This document shows, in pieces, positions 8,247 through 15,461 of a stretch of DNA of 64,000 nucleotides (its first letter is position 1; every line of letters starts with the position of its first letter). The notes below the pieces were generated by a model. It had not been told where the DNA came from. It did not search any database and saw only the letters and a list, made by a program, of their open reading frames with translations. The stretch is from G965215045 sp965215045 (GTDB taxonomy: Bacteria; Pseudomonadota; Gammaproteobacteria; JABABF01), in the NCBI GenBank assembly GCA_965215045.1, contig OZ244031.1, positions 372,001-436,000 on the forward strand, written 5' to 3'. The translations under genes and the position numbers were made by a program.

Positions 8247-9361
8247 TTAGAATTGTATCGGTTTTTGTATAATTGCATAAGTTCGTGTATAAGTCCATAA
8301 CATATGAGACTCAGGAGGGTCATCATCCGGGGGTGGACCCTGCTCCCGGATCAGGAACTCCAACGGACTGAGATTGCCCAGGGAGTGATGGGGTCGCTCG
8401 GTGTTGTTGAGCAGCAGCCACTCCAGGCATTTCTCGTTGAACAACGGCACGTCCGTGAACAGCAAATCCTCCTCAAACTGCACGAATTCCTCCTGTACTG
8501 TCCGATTGAAACGCTCCGCGTGTGCGTTCATTTTCGGGGATTTCGGGTGGGTCACATAATGCCGCATCCCCCGCTCCTTCAGAACCTTGTCAAAGGCCCC
8601 CTGGAACTCGCTCCCGTTATCGCTCAACACCGCCTCCACAGACCCCGGGAACACCTGCAGGACATGCGAAAGGAACAGGGCCGCGGTGGTGCTCGTATGC
8701 GAGTGCGTCCCCAGCGCGAACCCGAACCGGCTGTACAGGTCCACCAGGGTCAGCACATACCGGTGCCGCCCCTGGCTGAACAACTCAATCGTATCCACCC
8801 CCACCATCTGCCCGCAGTGCGCAGCCCGGAACCCTTTCGGCTTGAGATCCCGCCGTTTGCGCCGCCGGGGCTTCGGCCGGCCGCGACGGTCCAGGTTGCG
8901 GGAGAGGTGACGCGCACACGCGAGGGATGATCGGCAATCAGGCGGCCTATGGTACTCGCAGAAGGCACGGGATACCCGCGGGCCTCGCACCAGGGGTGCA
9001 AGAACTTATGCACCTTGTCCTTGCCCAGGTTGGCATGCCGGCACCGCAGCTGCAGGATGCGTTCCCGCACCGGGCGCGGCCAGTTCCAGCGCAGACGCTT
9101 CCGCCGGGGGGCTCGGCTGCGCGGGTTCAGCGCCACGATGGAGCCGGCTTCCCGGAACTGCTTGCGCCACCGGTAGAGCGTGGACCGGGAGACGCCAATG
9201 GCATCCTGGGCGGCTTGTATACCGTATTTTTCCCAGTGCTGGAGAGCATGCAGACGTTGTTCCGCAGTCGCAGTGGTCATATCGAGGATCCGGGCGAGTT
9301 TCTGTACCCGGGAGTATCCCCGAATCCCCCATCCGAGACTCCGGGTCCCCATACCCTGCAT
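8247..9361 (-). pseudogene. IS481-type transposase interrupted by a frameshift
   Basis: The N-terminal half (9361 to about 8895) has a helix-turn-helix region (AAQDAIGVSRSTLYRWRKQF) and ends in SASTIGRLIADHPS. The C-terminal half, in the -1 frame (about 8905 to 8247), is an integrase-core domain with the catalytic Asp residues in GVDTIELFSQG and VLSDNGSEFQG and the Glu in AERFNRTVQEEF. The frames overlap around 8880-8990; I place the shift near 8890-8905. No A-rich slippery heptamer of the IS3 type is visible, and IS481 transposases are normally one open frame, so I call it a mutation. The C-terminal frame has no stop inside the element: it reads through the terminal repeat (SHMLWTYT) and stops in flanking DNA at 8247. 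The start could instead be 9280. Confidence 0.85.
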
Positions 9362-9410
9362 CAGGGTTTACTCTTGATCAAAGAGTCCCATATGTTTCTG
9401 AACTTGTGCA
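8286..9410 (-). mobile_element. Nearly complete IS481-type insertion sequence (1,125 bp)
   Basis: The ends are imperfect inverted repeats of about 28 bp: left end TGTATAAGTCCATAACATAT, and the complement of the right end TGCACAAGTTCAGAAACATA, both continuing to GACTC. The length and the TGT-type outer end fit the IS481 family. It carries one transposase gene, here frameshifted. I see no clear target duplication next to the ends. Fragments of the same element lie at 6938-7255, 10476-10705, 13180-13524, 15251-15378 and 19743-19797, with isolated right ends at 12500-12528 and 21381-21412. Confidence 0.85.
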
Positions 9411-9536
9411 GGGGCCTGTATAAGTTGAGGATAAGTATCGGAAAGACATCCGTCGTACTGGCCGAAATTTTGCACCTCGAGTCTATCCACGGAAACCTCA
9501 GATAATTTTTGGGAAGACAGATGTTGCGAAACAAAA

Positions 9537-9561
9537 CCGGGCCGGCAAACTGCAAGCCCGG
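9537..9561 (-). terminator. Possible terminator of the coiled-coil lipoprotein gene
   Basis: A 6-bp CCGGGC/GCCCGG stem with a 13-base loop. On the minus strand it is followed by TTTTGTTT. It lies 86 bp beyond the lipoprotein stop. The short stem and long loop keep the call tentative. Confidence 0.4.
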
Positions 9562-9646
9562 AAAACGCAGCGTCAATAACTGTCGATGCCGGGGCAGCAC
9601 TGCACCGGTCAGCGCAGGATGTTTTTGTGCTGCTGCAGATACGCTT

Positions 9647-10249
9647 TTATTCCTGGGTTCTGCCTCTGCCCAGCCACCACCCCAGGCCGGTGCCAATCAG
9701 AATTGCCAGCAGAACATACAGCCACATCCGTTGTGGTGCAGGTGCGGGATCAACATCCCGGTCCGTTTCTTCTGTGGTACGCTCCCGGTCCATGTCATCG
9801 TCATCCCGGTCCGCCGGCTCTTCGCGCTCGCGCTGCTGTATTTCACGTTCGCGCGTTTCCAATGCACTCCTCTCCCGTTCAATCTCCCGCTTCTCGCGCT
9901 CTACTGCCCGCTCCTGCTGTTGCACCTCGCTCTCGCGCTCCTGCACTTCAGTCTGCTGCCGTCCCAGGGCACCCTCGCGCCGCTCCAGCCCTCTCTCCCG
10001 CCGGGTCATCTCTTCCTCCCGCTGCTCCAACTCCCTGCTGCGCCGTTCCAGGTCTCTCCTCGCCCGGCGCTCCGACCTGCTCTCCCGACGGTCCGTCCTT
10101 TGCTCCGGTTCGGCGTCAGTCTGCGCCACGACAATCTCACTCTCTTCCGGCAGACTGCCCTCGCTCACTTCTTCGACACCACCGGATGCCGCACAACCGG
10201 CACCGCAGGCCAGCAGCAGGAGCAGTACCGGGAAAAACCTCGGGTTCAT
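9647..10249 (-). CDS. Coiled-coil lipoprotein with a C-terminal transmembrane helix
   Basis: From the ATG at 10249 the protein is 200 residues. It starts MNPRFFPVLLLLLACGAGC, a lipoprotein signal peptide with a lipobox-like LLAC. The centre (about residues 50-150) is almost wholly Arg/Glu/Gln, an alternating-charge helix or coiled coil (repeated RRERGLERREG-type segments). An acidic stretch (ADRDDDDMDRE) follows, then one transmembrane helix (MWLYVLLAILIGTGLGWWLG) and a basic tail. Lipid at one end and a membrane helix at the other could let it span the periplasm between two membranes; that is inference. A longer reading back to 10405 adds 52 residues with no signal character, so I prefer 10249, although its ribosome site is weak. 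A relic of a second copy lies at 6835-6930. Confidence 0.7.
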   Translation of the reverse strand: MNPRFFPVLLLLLACGAGCAASGGVEEVSEGSLPEESEIVVAQTDAEPEQRTDRRESRSERRARRDLERRSRELEQREEEMTRRERGLERREGALGRQQTEVQERESEVQQQERAVEREKREIERERSALETREREIQQREREEPADRDDDDMDRERTTEETDRDVDPAPAPQRMWLYVLLAILIGTGLGWWLGRGRTQE

Positions 10250-10475
10250 TGAATTGAATGCCTGGATGCGCGCCACCATGGCGGGCTCAGACCGCCCCAG
10301 GTCACCCCGCTGTGCGCAACTTTCTGTGCCGAAGTTCAAAAACCGCTGCCTGAATGCCCGCATGGTGCTGTCCCCCATTCGCTGGTCGGCCGGGAGTGCA
10401 ATCAAGATAAATACGCAGCCCCCTTTCTTTAATTGGCTTTAATAATGCCATTCCCACCTGTACCTGTCAAGGAGG

Positions 10476-10705
10476 TGTATAAGTCCATAACATATGAGAC
10501 TCAGGAGGGTCATCATCCGGGGGGCGACCCCTGCAGAAAAGCAAGACATACCAGTGGTAGCACGGCTCCCCCGCTCCTTTAGAGCCTCGTCAAAGACCCC
10601 CTGGAACTCGCACCCGGGGCCACTCAATTGTATCCACCCCCACCAGAAAGAGGATCGCCTCGTGTTCGAACACCCTTCGGTTTCAGTATATCTCTGATTG
10701 GTTTG
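10476..10705 (-). mobile_element. Decayed IS481-type left end and transposase relic inside the ankyrin cassette
   Basis: The left end (tgtataagtccataacatat, then the GACTCAGGAGGGTCATCATC block) is intact. Beyond it only pieces of the transposase remain, in order: the region around EFQGVFDEALKERGS, then bases matching the GVDTIEL segment (tgtatccacccccacca), then one matching DLKPKG. Large internal deletions separate them. The 3' end of the ankyrin gene at 10624-12456 lies inside this relic. Confidence 0.75.
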
Positions 10706-12456
10706 GAATTAGTCAAAGAATGCGGTGTTTGAGCATTTCGAGACTTTGACTTTGCACTCACATTCGCCCCGTACTTGACCAGAAGTTTGACGGTTGCTTC
10801 GTGCTCCCCCTTAGCGGCAAAGTGCAGCGGTCTCCAGTCAAGTGCCCCTTTTGCGTTCACATCCGCCCCTGCCTGAATCAGCATCAAGGCAACTTCCATG
10901 AGTCCTTTATGGGCAGCCCAGTGCAGTGGTGTCCAGTCATTGTTCGTCTTTGTATCCACAACCGCTCCTCTCTCGAGTAATACCTGAGCAATTTCAATAG
11001 ACCCTTTCCAGACAGCCCAGTGCAGCAGTCCCTCGCCGTTGTTATTCTTTATGTGCACGGACGCCTCTTTTTGGAGCAGCAACATCCGTACGGTTTCAAG
11101 GTTTCCCTTCCGAACAGCCCAGTGCAGTGGTGTGTCGCCATATTTATTCTTTGCATTCACATCCGCCCTTGCCTGGAGTAGTACCTCAGCAGTTTTGGTA
11201 GCCCCTTTCCAAGCAGCCCAGTGCAGAGGTCTCCATCCGTTTGCCCCTTCTGCGTTCACCTGCGCAAGTTGTATTTTCTGGATCAGCATCTGGGCAATTT
11301 TGGTGTGCCCCTTCTTGGCGGCCCAGTGCAGTGGTGTCCCGCCCCCGCCGTCTTCAATCTTTTGGGACGCATTTTCATCGAGCAGTACCTGGACGCTTTC
11401 TGTGTGCCCTTCGTGGGTGGCCAAGCCCAGTGGCGTATCACCCTTTTTAGTCATTGCGTCTATCTCTATATCGTCTTTAGATATGGGAGATGTGATTAGT
11501 TCTTCGATGGTTCCAGTGTGCCCGTTCCAAGCAGCAGCGTGCAGTGGTGTCCAGGCATATTTATTCGTTGCATTCACCCCCGCATCTTTTTCAAGCAGTT
11601 GCTTAACTACCTCGGTATGCCCATTCCAAGCGGCCAAGTGCAGCGGGCTGTTCTTATGTTCTTGATTCTTTGCAGTTACCTTCGAATCTTTTTCAAGCAG
11701 TTGCTTAACGACCTCAGTGTGCCCGTTCCAAGCAGCAGCGTGCAGTGGTGTCCAGGCATATTTATTCGTTGCATTCACCCCCGCATCTTTTTCAAGCAGT
11801 TGCTTAACTACCTCGGTATGCCCATTCCAAGCGGCCAAGTGCAGCGGGCTGTTCTTATGTTCTTGATTCTTTACATTTACCTCCGCATTGTTGTTAAGCA
11901 GTTGCTTAACGACCTCAGTGTGCCCGTTCCAAGCAGCAGCGTGCAGTGGTGTCCAGGCATATTTATTCGTTGCATTCACCCCCGCATCTTTTTTAAGCAG
12001 TTGCTTAACTACCTCGGTATGCCCATTCCAAGCGGCCAAGTGCAGCGGGCTGTTCTTATGTTCTTGATTCTTTACATTTACCTCCGCATTGTTGTTAAGC
12101 AGTTTCTGGGCGGTCTTGGGGTACCCTTCCCAAGCAGCTTGGTGCAGCAGTGTCCACCCTTTGGCATCCTTTTCGCCCACAAGCTTCTTTGAATCGGAAA
12201 ACCAGTAGTAATGCAGGAGGCGGATGTCCTCCTTGCATTCCCAATACGCAATAATCAAAGAAACCCCTAGCACCAAGAACAAAATTGCATACCCAGTATT
12301 CCTTTTTAGGAAATCTAAAAGGCTATATAAGTCTTGAAGAGAAAAATTACCAAAAACCATTATTTTTTTCATGAGATTCTCACAAACCTTTTGGAGTTTT
12401 TTCTTCTTGGCGTTGGCAGAAAGCGTCTGCCCCTTTTCGTGATTGTCTTGATTCAT
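10624..12456 (-). CDS. Large ankyrin-repeat membrane protein, cargo of an IS-bounded cassette
   Basis: A 610-residue protein from the ATG at 12456 (a TTG at 12462 is possible). The N-terminus is Lys/Asn-rich, then one transmembrane helix (GYAILFLVLGVSLIIAYW, about residues 55-72). Some 14 ankyrin repeats follow from about residue 95 to 580. The middle contains a two-repeat unit of 67 residues (201 bp) in about three near-identical copies, alternating HLAAWNGHTEVVKQLL and HAAAWNGHTEVVKQLL. The last residues (ILKPKGVRTRGDPLSGGGGYN) match the transposase segment around DLKPKGF, so the gene ends inside the IS relic. Coding is more A/T-rich than the housekeeping genes around it, which suggests transfer. 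The gene is bounded by the IS left end at 10476 and an isolated right end at 12500-12528. Its binding partner is unknown. Confidence 0.82.
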   Translation of the reverse strand: MNQDNHEKGQTLSANAKKKKLQKVCENLMKKIMVFGNFSLQDLYSLLDFLKRNTGYAILFLVLGVSLIIAYWECKEDIRLLHYYWFSDSKKLVGEKDAKGWTLLHQAAWEGYPKTAQKLLNNNAEVNVKNQEHKNSPLHLAAWNGHTEVVKQLLKKDAGVNATNKYAWTPLHAAAWNGHTEVVKQLLNNNAEVNVKNQEHKNSPLHLAAWNGHTEVVKQLLEKDAGVNATNKYAWTPLHAAAWNGHTEVVKQLLEKDSKVTAKNQEHKNSPLHLAAWNGHTEVVKQLLEKDAGVNATNKYAWTPLHAAAWNGHTGTIEELITSPISKDDIEIDAMTKKGDTPLGLATHEGHTESVQVLLDENASQKIEDGGGGTPLHWAAKKGHTKIAQMLIQKIQLAQVNAEGANGWRPLHWAAWKGATKTAEVLLQARADVNAKNKYGDTPLHWAVRKGNLETVRMLLLQKEASVHIKNNNGEGLLHWAVWKGSIEIAQVLLERGAVVDTKTNNDWTPLHWAAHKGLMEVALMLIQAGADVNAKGALDWRPLHFAAKGEHEATVKLLVKYGANVSAKSKSRNAQTPHSLTNSKPIRDILKPKGVRTRGDPLSGGGGYN

Positions 12457-12499
12457 ATTCAACAGCCCATGCCTTCATTTCTGTAAGAAGCATATCACA

Positions 12500-12528
12500 G
12501 AGTCCCATATATTTCTGAACTTGTGCGA
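12500..12528 (-). repeat. Isolated IS481-type right inverted end
   Basis: AGTCCCATATATTTCTGAAC followed by TTGTGCGA matches the right end of the complete element (AGTCCCATATGTTTCTGAAC, then TTGTGCA). It lies just upstream of the ankyrin gene and, with the left end at 10476, bounds a unit of 2,053 bp. Confidence 0.8.
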
Positions 12529-12579
12529 TCATTTCTGTATCGCCGAGCGGGGAAAAATGACAGGGGCTGTAACAGGCTG

Positions 12580-13080
12580 TCACCCCACTGCATCCGCCTG
12601 CCGCAGACGCAGTGCCTGCAGGCACTGTGGGGCGTCGATATCCCGCCATTCCCCGGTATAGCAACTCCGCACTCACTGCCCCCCGGTGCACGGCAGGGCG
12701 CAACAAGTCACGCAACGGGAACCGCTCCTGCGAAGCATCGCTGAACAGCCCTGGAGACAACAGGCTGATGCCGGTGAACGTCAGCCGGGGGTCTCCGTCC
12801 TCCTGCAGCATCCCGCCGGAAAATACGAAATCTCCCGTCCCACCCTCGGGGTTGGGGGCCATCACCAGGTGAGCCTGCCGGCCGGCGGCCAGGCGGTGGG
12901 CCAGCAGTTTTTCCCAGGGGTAATCCGTCCAGATATCCCCGTTCACAACGACAAACGGCGCATCGCCCAGCAGGGGCAGGGCCCGCAGGATGCCGCCGCC
13001 GGTATCCAGACCGGTGCCGGTCTCCCGTGAATAATACAGTTGCAGGCCGAAACGGCTGCCAGGATCATGACCCGCCCCAT
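12580..13080 (-). pseudogene. murU: Broken murU (N-acetylmuramate-1-phosphate uridylyltransferase)
   Basis: The reading from the ATG at 13080 begins MGRVMILAA, like MurU-type nucleotidyltransferases, then joins directly to GSRFGLQLYYSRE. About 70 codons with the rest of the GxGxRM loop are deleted and the frame changes. The core is recognisable: TGGGILRALPLLGDAPFVVVNGDIWTD, then LTFTGISLLSPGLF. Near 12640 the frame shifts again, and the true C-terminus (TGEWRDIDAPQCLQALRLRQ) continues in the next frame to a TGA at 12580. The intact enzyme makes UDP-MurNAc in the AmgK-MurU cell-wall recycling route. The neighbouring relic is amgK, the usual operon partner. Confidence 0.8.
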
Positions 13081-13103
13081 GCCGCATTCTCCCGCATCCA
13101 GTC

Positions 13104-13935
13104 CTACCGGCGCAGCAGCGGCACCAGGCACCTTTCAAACCACTCACCGAAGTCCGCAAGTTCGGACCAGTCCAGAAGGTTCTCGTTGAATAACGGCACG
13201 TCCGTGAACAGAAAATCCTGCTCAAATTGCACGAATTCCTCCTGCACCGTCCGATTGAAACGCTCCGCGTGTGCGTTCATCTTCGAGGATTTCAGGCGGG
13301 TCACACAATGCCGGATCCCCCGCTCCTCCAGGTCCTTGTCAAAGGTCTCCTGGAACTCGCTCCCGTTATCGCTCAATACTGCCTCCACAGTCCCCGGGAA
13401 CACCAGCAGGACATGCTCCAGGAACAGGGCCGCGGTGGTGCTCGTATGCGAGTGCGTCCCCAGCGCGAACGCAAACCGGCTGTGCAGGTCCACCAAGGTC
13501 AGCACATAGCCGTGTCGCCCCTGGCAGGTGGCGGCGGAGAGCCGGGAGAACAACTCCCGGAGCAGGTCCTGTTCCGACTTCGCGCACCGACCCGCCCAGC
13601 AGTTTCTCCACGAACCAAGGACGAAACAGGGCCAGGAGTTCCATTACCTGCCGGTACAGCGTTTCGCTGCGCTCCGGGGAATGCGCCAAGGCCCGCAGGA
13701 ACAACTCTTCGCCCAAGTCTTTCAGCGGCGGGAATCCGCATCCGGCATCGACCACATACATCTTCAGAACCTGCGCCCTGGCTGCCCGGAACAGGACGGC
13801 GACTCCGATGAACTCCGGGGCTTTTTCCAGTTCTGGGTCGAGCGCACTGCAAAGCAGCCCGCGGAGGAGATAATGCGGAAATGCCAGAGGAAACCGGCAT
13901 CGCCCGGACACTGGGGACTCCGGACTACGGAACTC
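13104..13935 (-). pseudogene. amgK: Broken amgK (N-acetylmuramate/N-acetylglucosamine kinase), interrupted by transposase DNA
   Basis: Pieces of the kinase appear in order on the minus strand: EFIGVAVLFRAARAQVLKMY, VVDAGCGFPPLKDLGEELFL, ERSETLYRQVMELL, then LFRPWFVEKLLGGSV, and in another frame SEQDLLRELFSRLSAATCQ. A 345-bp transposase fragment follows (13180-13524). After it comes SELADFGEWFERCLVPLLRR with a stop at 13104, which fits the kinase C-terminus. The catalytic loop (HRDxxxxN) is absent, replaced by transposase sequence. The start is not identifiable. The murU relic begins 24 bp downstream, matching the usual amgK-murU order. A second, shorter amgK relic lies at 19798-19990. Confidence 0.7.
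13180..13524 (-). mobile_element. Internal IS481-type transposase fragment within the amgK relic
   Basis: It encodes GRHGYVLTLVDLHSRFAFAL, VLSDNGSEFQETFDKDLEER, AERFNRTVQEEFVQFEQ and TDVPLFNE, clearly the transposase core, but has neither inverted end. Both junctions keep the frame, so amgK-transposase-amgK reads open for 150 codons. Illegitimate recombination or an insertion followed by loss of both ends could explain it. Confidence 0.8.
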
Positions 13936-13964
13936 GGTAATGATTGATTTTTTATCAGGTTAAT

Positions 13965-15134
13965 TCAATTTGATTCTGGCGATGAGGCCGACGGCGGATT
14001 CTGCTTCATGGCATAAGCCCTCAACTTTCCTCTATATTCATCGATGTTGTGGTCTTTAAACGGATCGTTTAGGTCTATACTATCCTCCCAATCTCGATCA
14101 GACTCAAGATCGAGATCGGAACAATCGGCCTTCTTGCATTCGGTTAAATAATACGGGTCACCGTGATGCTTGTAGCGGCGGCCCACAAAAGGTAAAAATG
14201 AACCTAAAAACCGGTAAAGCAGGTAACGCGGGTTTATTGATGAATATATCAATTCCAGCCAAGACATCGGGAATTGAGGGAGTAGAGGAATCCAATCTGC
14301 AGCGTTGACAATGCGGTAGCCGGGGGAGCTAATTTTTTCCACAAATTTTTCATTGCCCACACGCGGACAGCCAAATGTATAACAAACAGTACGGTCAGGG
14401 AACTTTTGCTCCAGATCCCAAGTTGCAATGAGAGCCAAGGCACCACCTTGCGAATGGCCAGTGATATAAAGGGAATAGTCATCCGATAGATTCTCTGCCA
14501 TAGCCTTACGTATACTTGGCTCTACTAGGACAGATGGATTAGGATTAGGATTAGGATTAGGATTAGGATTAGGATTAGGATCAGGCGGGAGTGGGGGCGG
14601 TGTCGGCGAGTGCGTGTCCGTAGCCTGATATATCTTTTTCGCTACATCTTGGTAGGCCTCGTAAAAACCTTTATGAATCTTAACGCCTTTACCTACTCTG
14701 CGGAACTTTGTTTTAAAATTAGTCACCCAATCAGCAAACTCGTCGGTTCCACGGAAAGCGAGAACCGCAATCTTCTTCTCTTCGTTCTTTGCTAGGAATG
14801 CTTGTGTATTGTCGTTGTCGAAGGCCTTTACCAGTTTAAAACTCGCCTTACCTAGTTCTTGATCTAGCCGACATTCGTCCACCAGATTCCGCTTCTCCTG
14901 TTGCGCCTCCTCATTTTTAAAAATCTTCCGGAAAACCCAAGTAATCCCCCGGCCAACCCGTCTCCACAAACTCTGTTTCTTTTTGGGGGGGTCAAAATAT
15001 TGATAAGCAAGCCCGGACATCTCGCTCATCATCCAGGCGGAACCGTTGTTGTACTGATTGAGGGGGGCGGACAGATCCTTCAAATGCTCGTGCTCCGGCA
15101 CTTCGAAGTAGTTACTCTTTATTGCCTCACTCAT
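13965..15134 (-). CDS. Lipase class 3 (alpha/beta hydrolase) family protein, copy 1
   Basis: A 389-residue protein. The nucleophile elbow is LYITGHSQGGALALIA (about residue 228; Ser in GHSQG). The Asp is probably in VNAADWIPLLP and the His in DPFKDHNIDEYRGKL. The N-terminal part has VLAFRGTDEFADWVTNF, the oxyanion-side motif of fungal-type class 3 lipases. There is no signal peptide. A linker of Asn-Pro repeats (about residues 186-200) coded by GGATTA hexamers sits before the elbow. Copy 2 (20062-21261) has a different repeat linker at the same site. Such proteins hydrolyse lipids, and some act as secreted effectors. The gene has an extended -10 promoter at 15181 and is followed by amgK relics, as copy 2 is. 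Confidence 0.85.
   Translation of the reverse strand: MSEAIKSNYFEVPEHEHLKDLSAPLNQYNNGSAWMMSEMSGLAYQYFDPPKKKQSLWRRVGRGITWVFRKIFKNEEAQQEKRNLVDECRLDQELGKASFKLVKAFDNDNTQAFLAKNEEKKIAVLAFRGTDEFADWVTNFKTKFRRVGKGVKIHKGFYEAYQDVAKKIYQATDTHSPTPPPLPPDPNPNPNPNPNPNPNPSVLVEPSIRKAMAENLSDDYSLYITGHSQGGALALIATWDLEQKFPDRTVCYTFGCPRVGNEKFVEKISSPGYRIVNAADWIPLLPQFPMSWLELIYSSINPRYLLYRFLGSFLPFVGRRYKHHGDPYYLTECKKADCSDLDLESDRDWEDSIDLNDPFKDHNIDEYRGKLRAYAMKQNPPSASSPESN
14536..14581. repeat. GGATTA hexanucleotide repeat in lipase copy 1
   Basis: About seven tandem GGATTA units ending in GGATCA, coding alternating Asn-Pro on the minus strand. The unit is a multiple of three, so changes in copy number keep the frame and only alter linker length. 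Confidence 0.9.
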
Positions 15135-15180
15135 TGTTGACCTCCCTCTAAACGTTTACCAGGTTGTGCCAGTACGCTCC

Positions 15181-15190
15181 ACTATACCAC
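15181..15190 (-). promoter_or_regulatory. Extended -10 promoter of lipase copy 1
   Basis: On the minus strand TGGTATAGTGGAGCG contains TGnTATAGT, 47 bp before the ATG. The same sequence precedes lipase copy 2 at 21308-21317. No good -35 box is visible in either. Confidence 0.6.
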
Positions 15191-15250
15191 GCCCCGTTCA
15201 TGGTCGTGCATGTGCGTGACAGGGGAAGAAAGAATGCTCTCTTCACCGGA

Positions 15251-15378
15251 TGTATGAGTTTTTAACATAAGGAACCCGGGAGTATCCCCGAATCCCCCAT
15301 CCGAGACTCCGGGTCCCCATGCCCTGCATCAGGGTTTACTCTTGATCAAAGAGTCCCATATGTTTCTGAACTTGTGCA
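15251..15378. mobile_element. 128-bp MITE-like deletion derivative of the IS481-type element
   Basis: It has a variant left end (TGTATGAGTTTTTAACATAA) and an intact right end (CATATGTTTCTGAACTTGTG). Between them is only the right subterminal region (TATCCCCGAATCCCCCATCC and following), nearly identical to 9313-9380 of the complete element. The inner junction falls at a shared ACCCGGGAG. It has no coding capacity. It lies just upstream of the lipase copy 1 promoter. Confidence 0.75.
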
Positions 15379-15384
15379 AGGCTT

Positions 15385-15400
15385 CCCCGCTCTTGCGGGG
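15385..15400 (-). terminator. Possible terminator hairpin after the phosphotransferase gene
   Basis: A perfect CCCCGC-TCTT-GCGGGG hairpin lies 62 bp beyond the phosphotransferase stop. There is no T-run on the minus strand, so it may only stabilise the mRNA end. Confidence 0.3.
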
Positions 15401-15461
15401 GATAGCGCGGGCGCACCACTTGGCACCCGTCCGGGCGGTGCGGGAGGGCCGAAGCCCGGCT

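Noticed and set aside
8880..8910. Programmed -1 frameshift of IS3 type in the transposase
   Set aside because: No A-rich slippery heptamer or downstream hairpin is evident, and IS481 transposases are usually single frames. Kept only as an alternative.
12380..13225. 281-codon open frame spanning the murU relic
   Set aside because: It joins non-homologous frames on both sides of a truncated MurU core; called a pseudogene instead.
14536..14581. GGATTA repeats as a telomere-like or regulatory tract
   Set aside because: The repeat is in frame in the lipase gene and codes Asn-Pro; it is a coding linker expansion.
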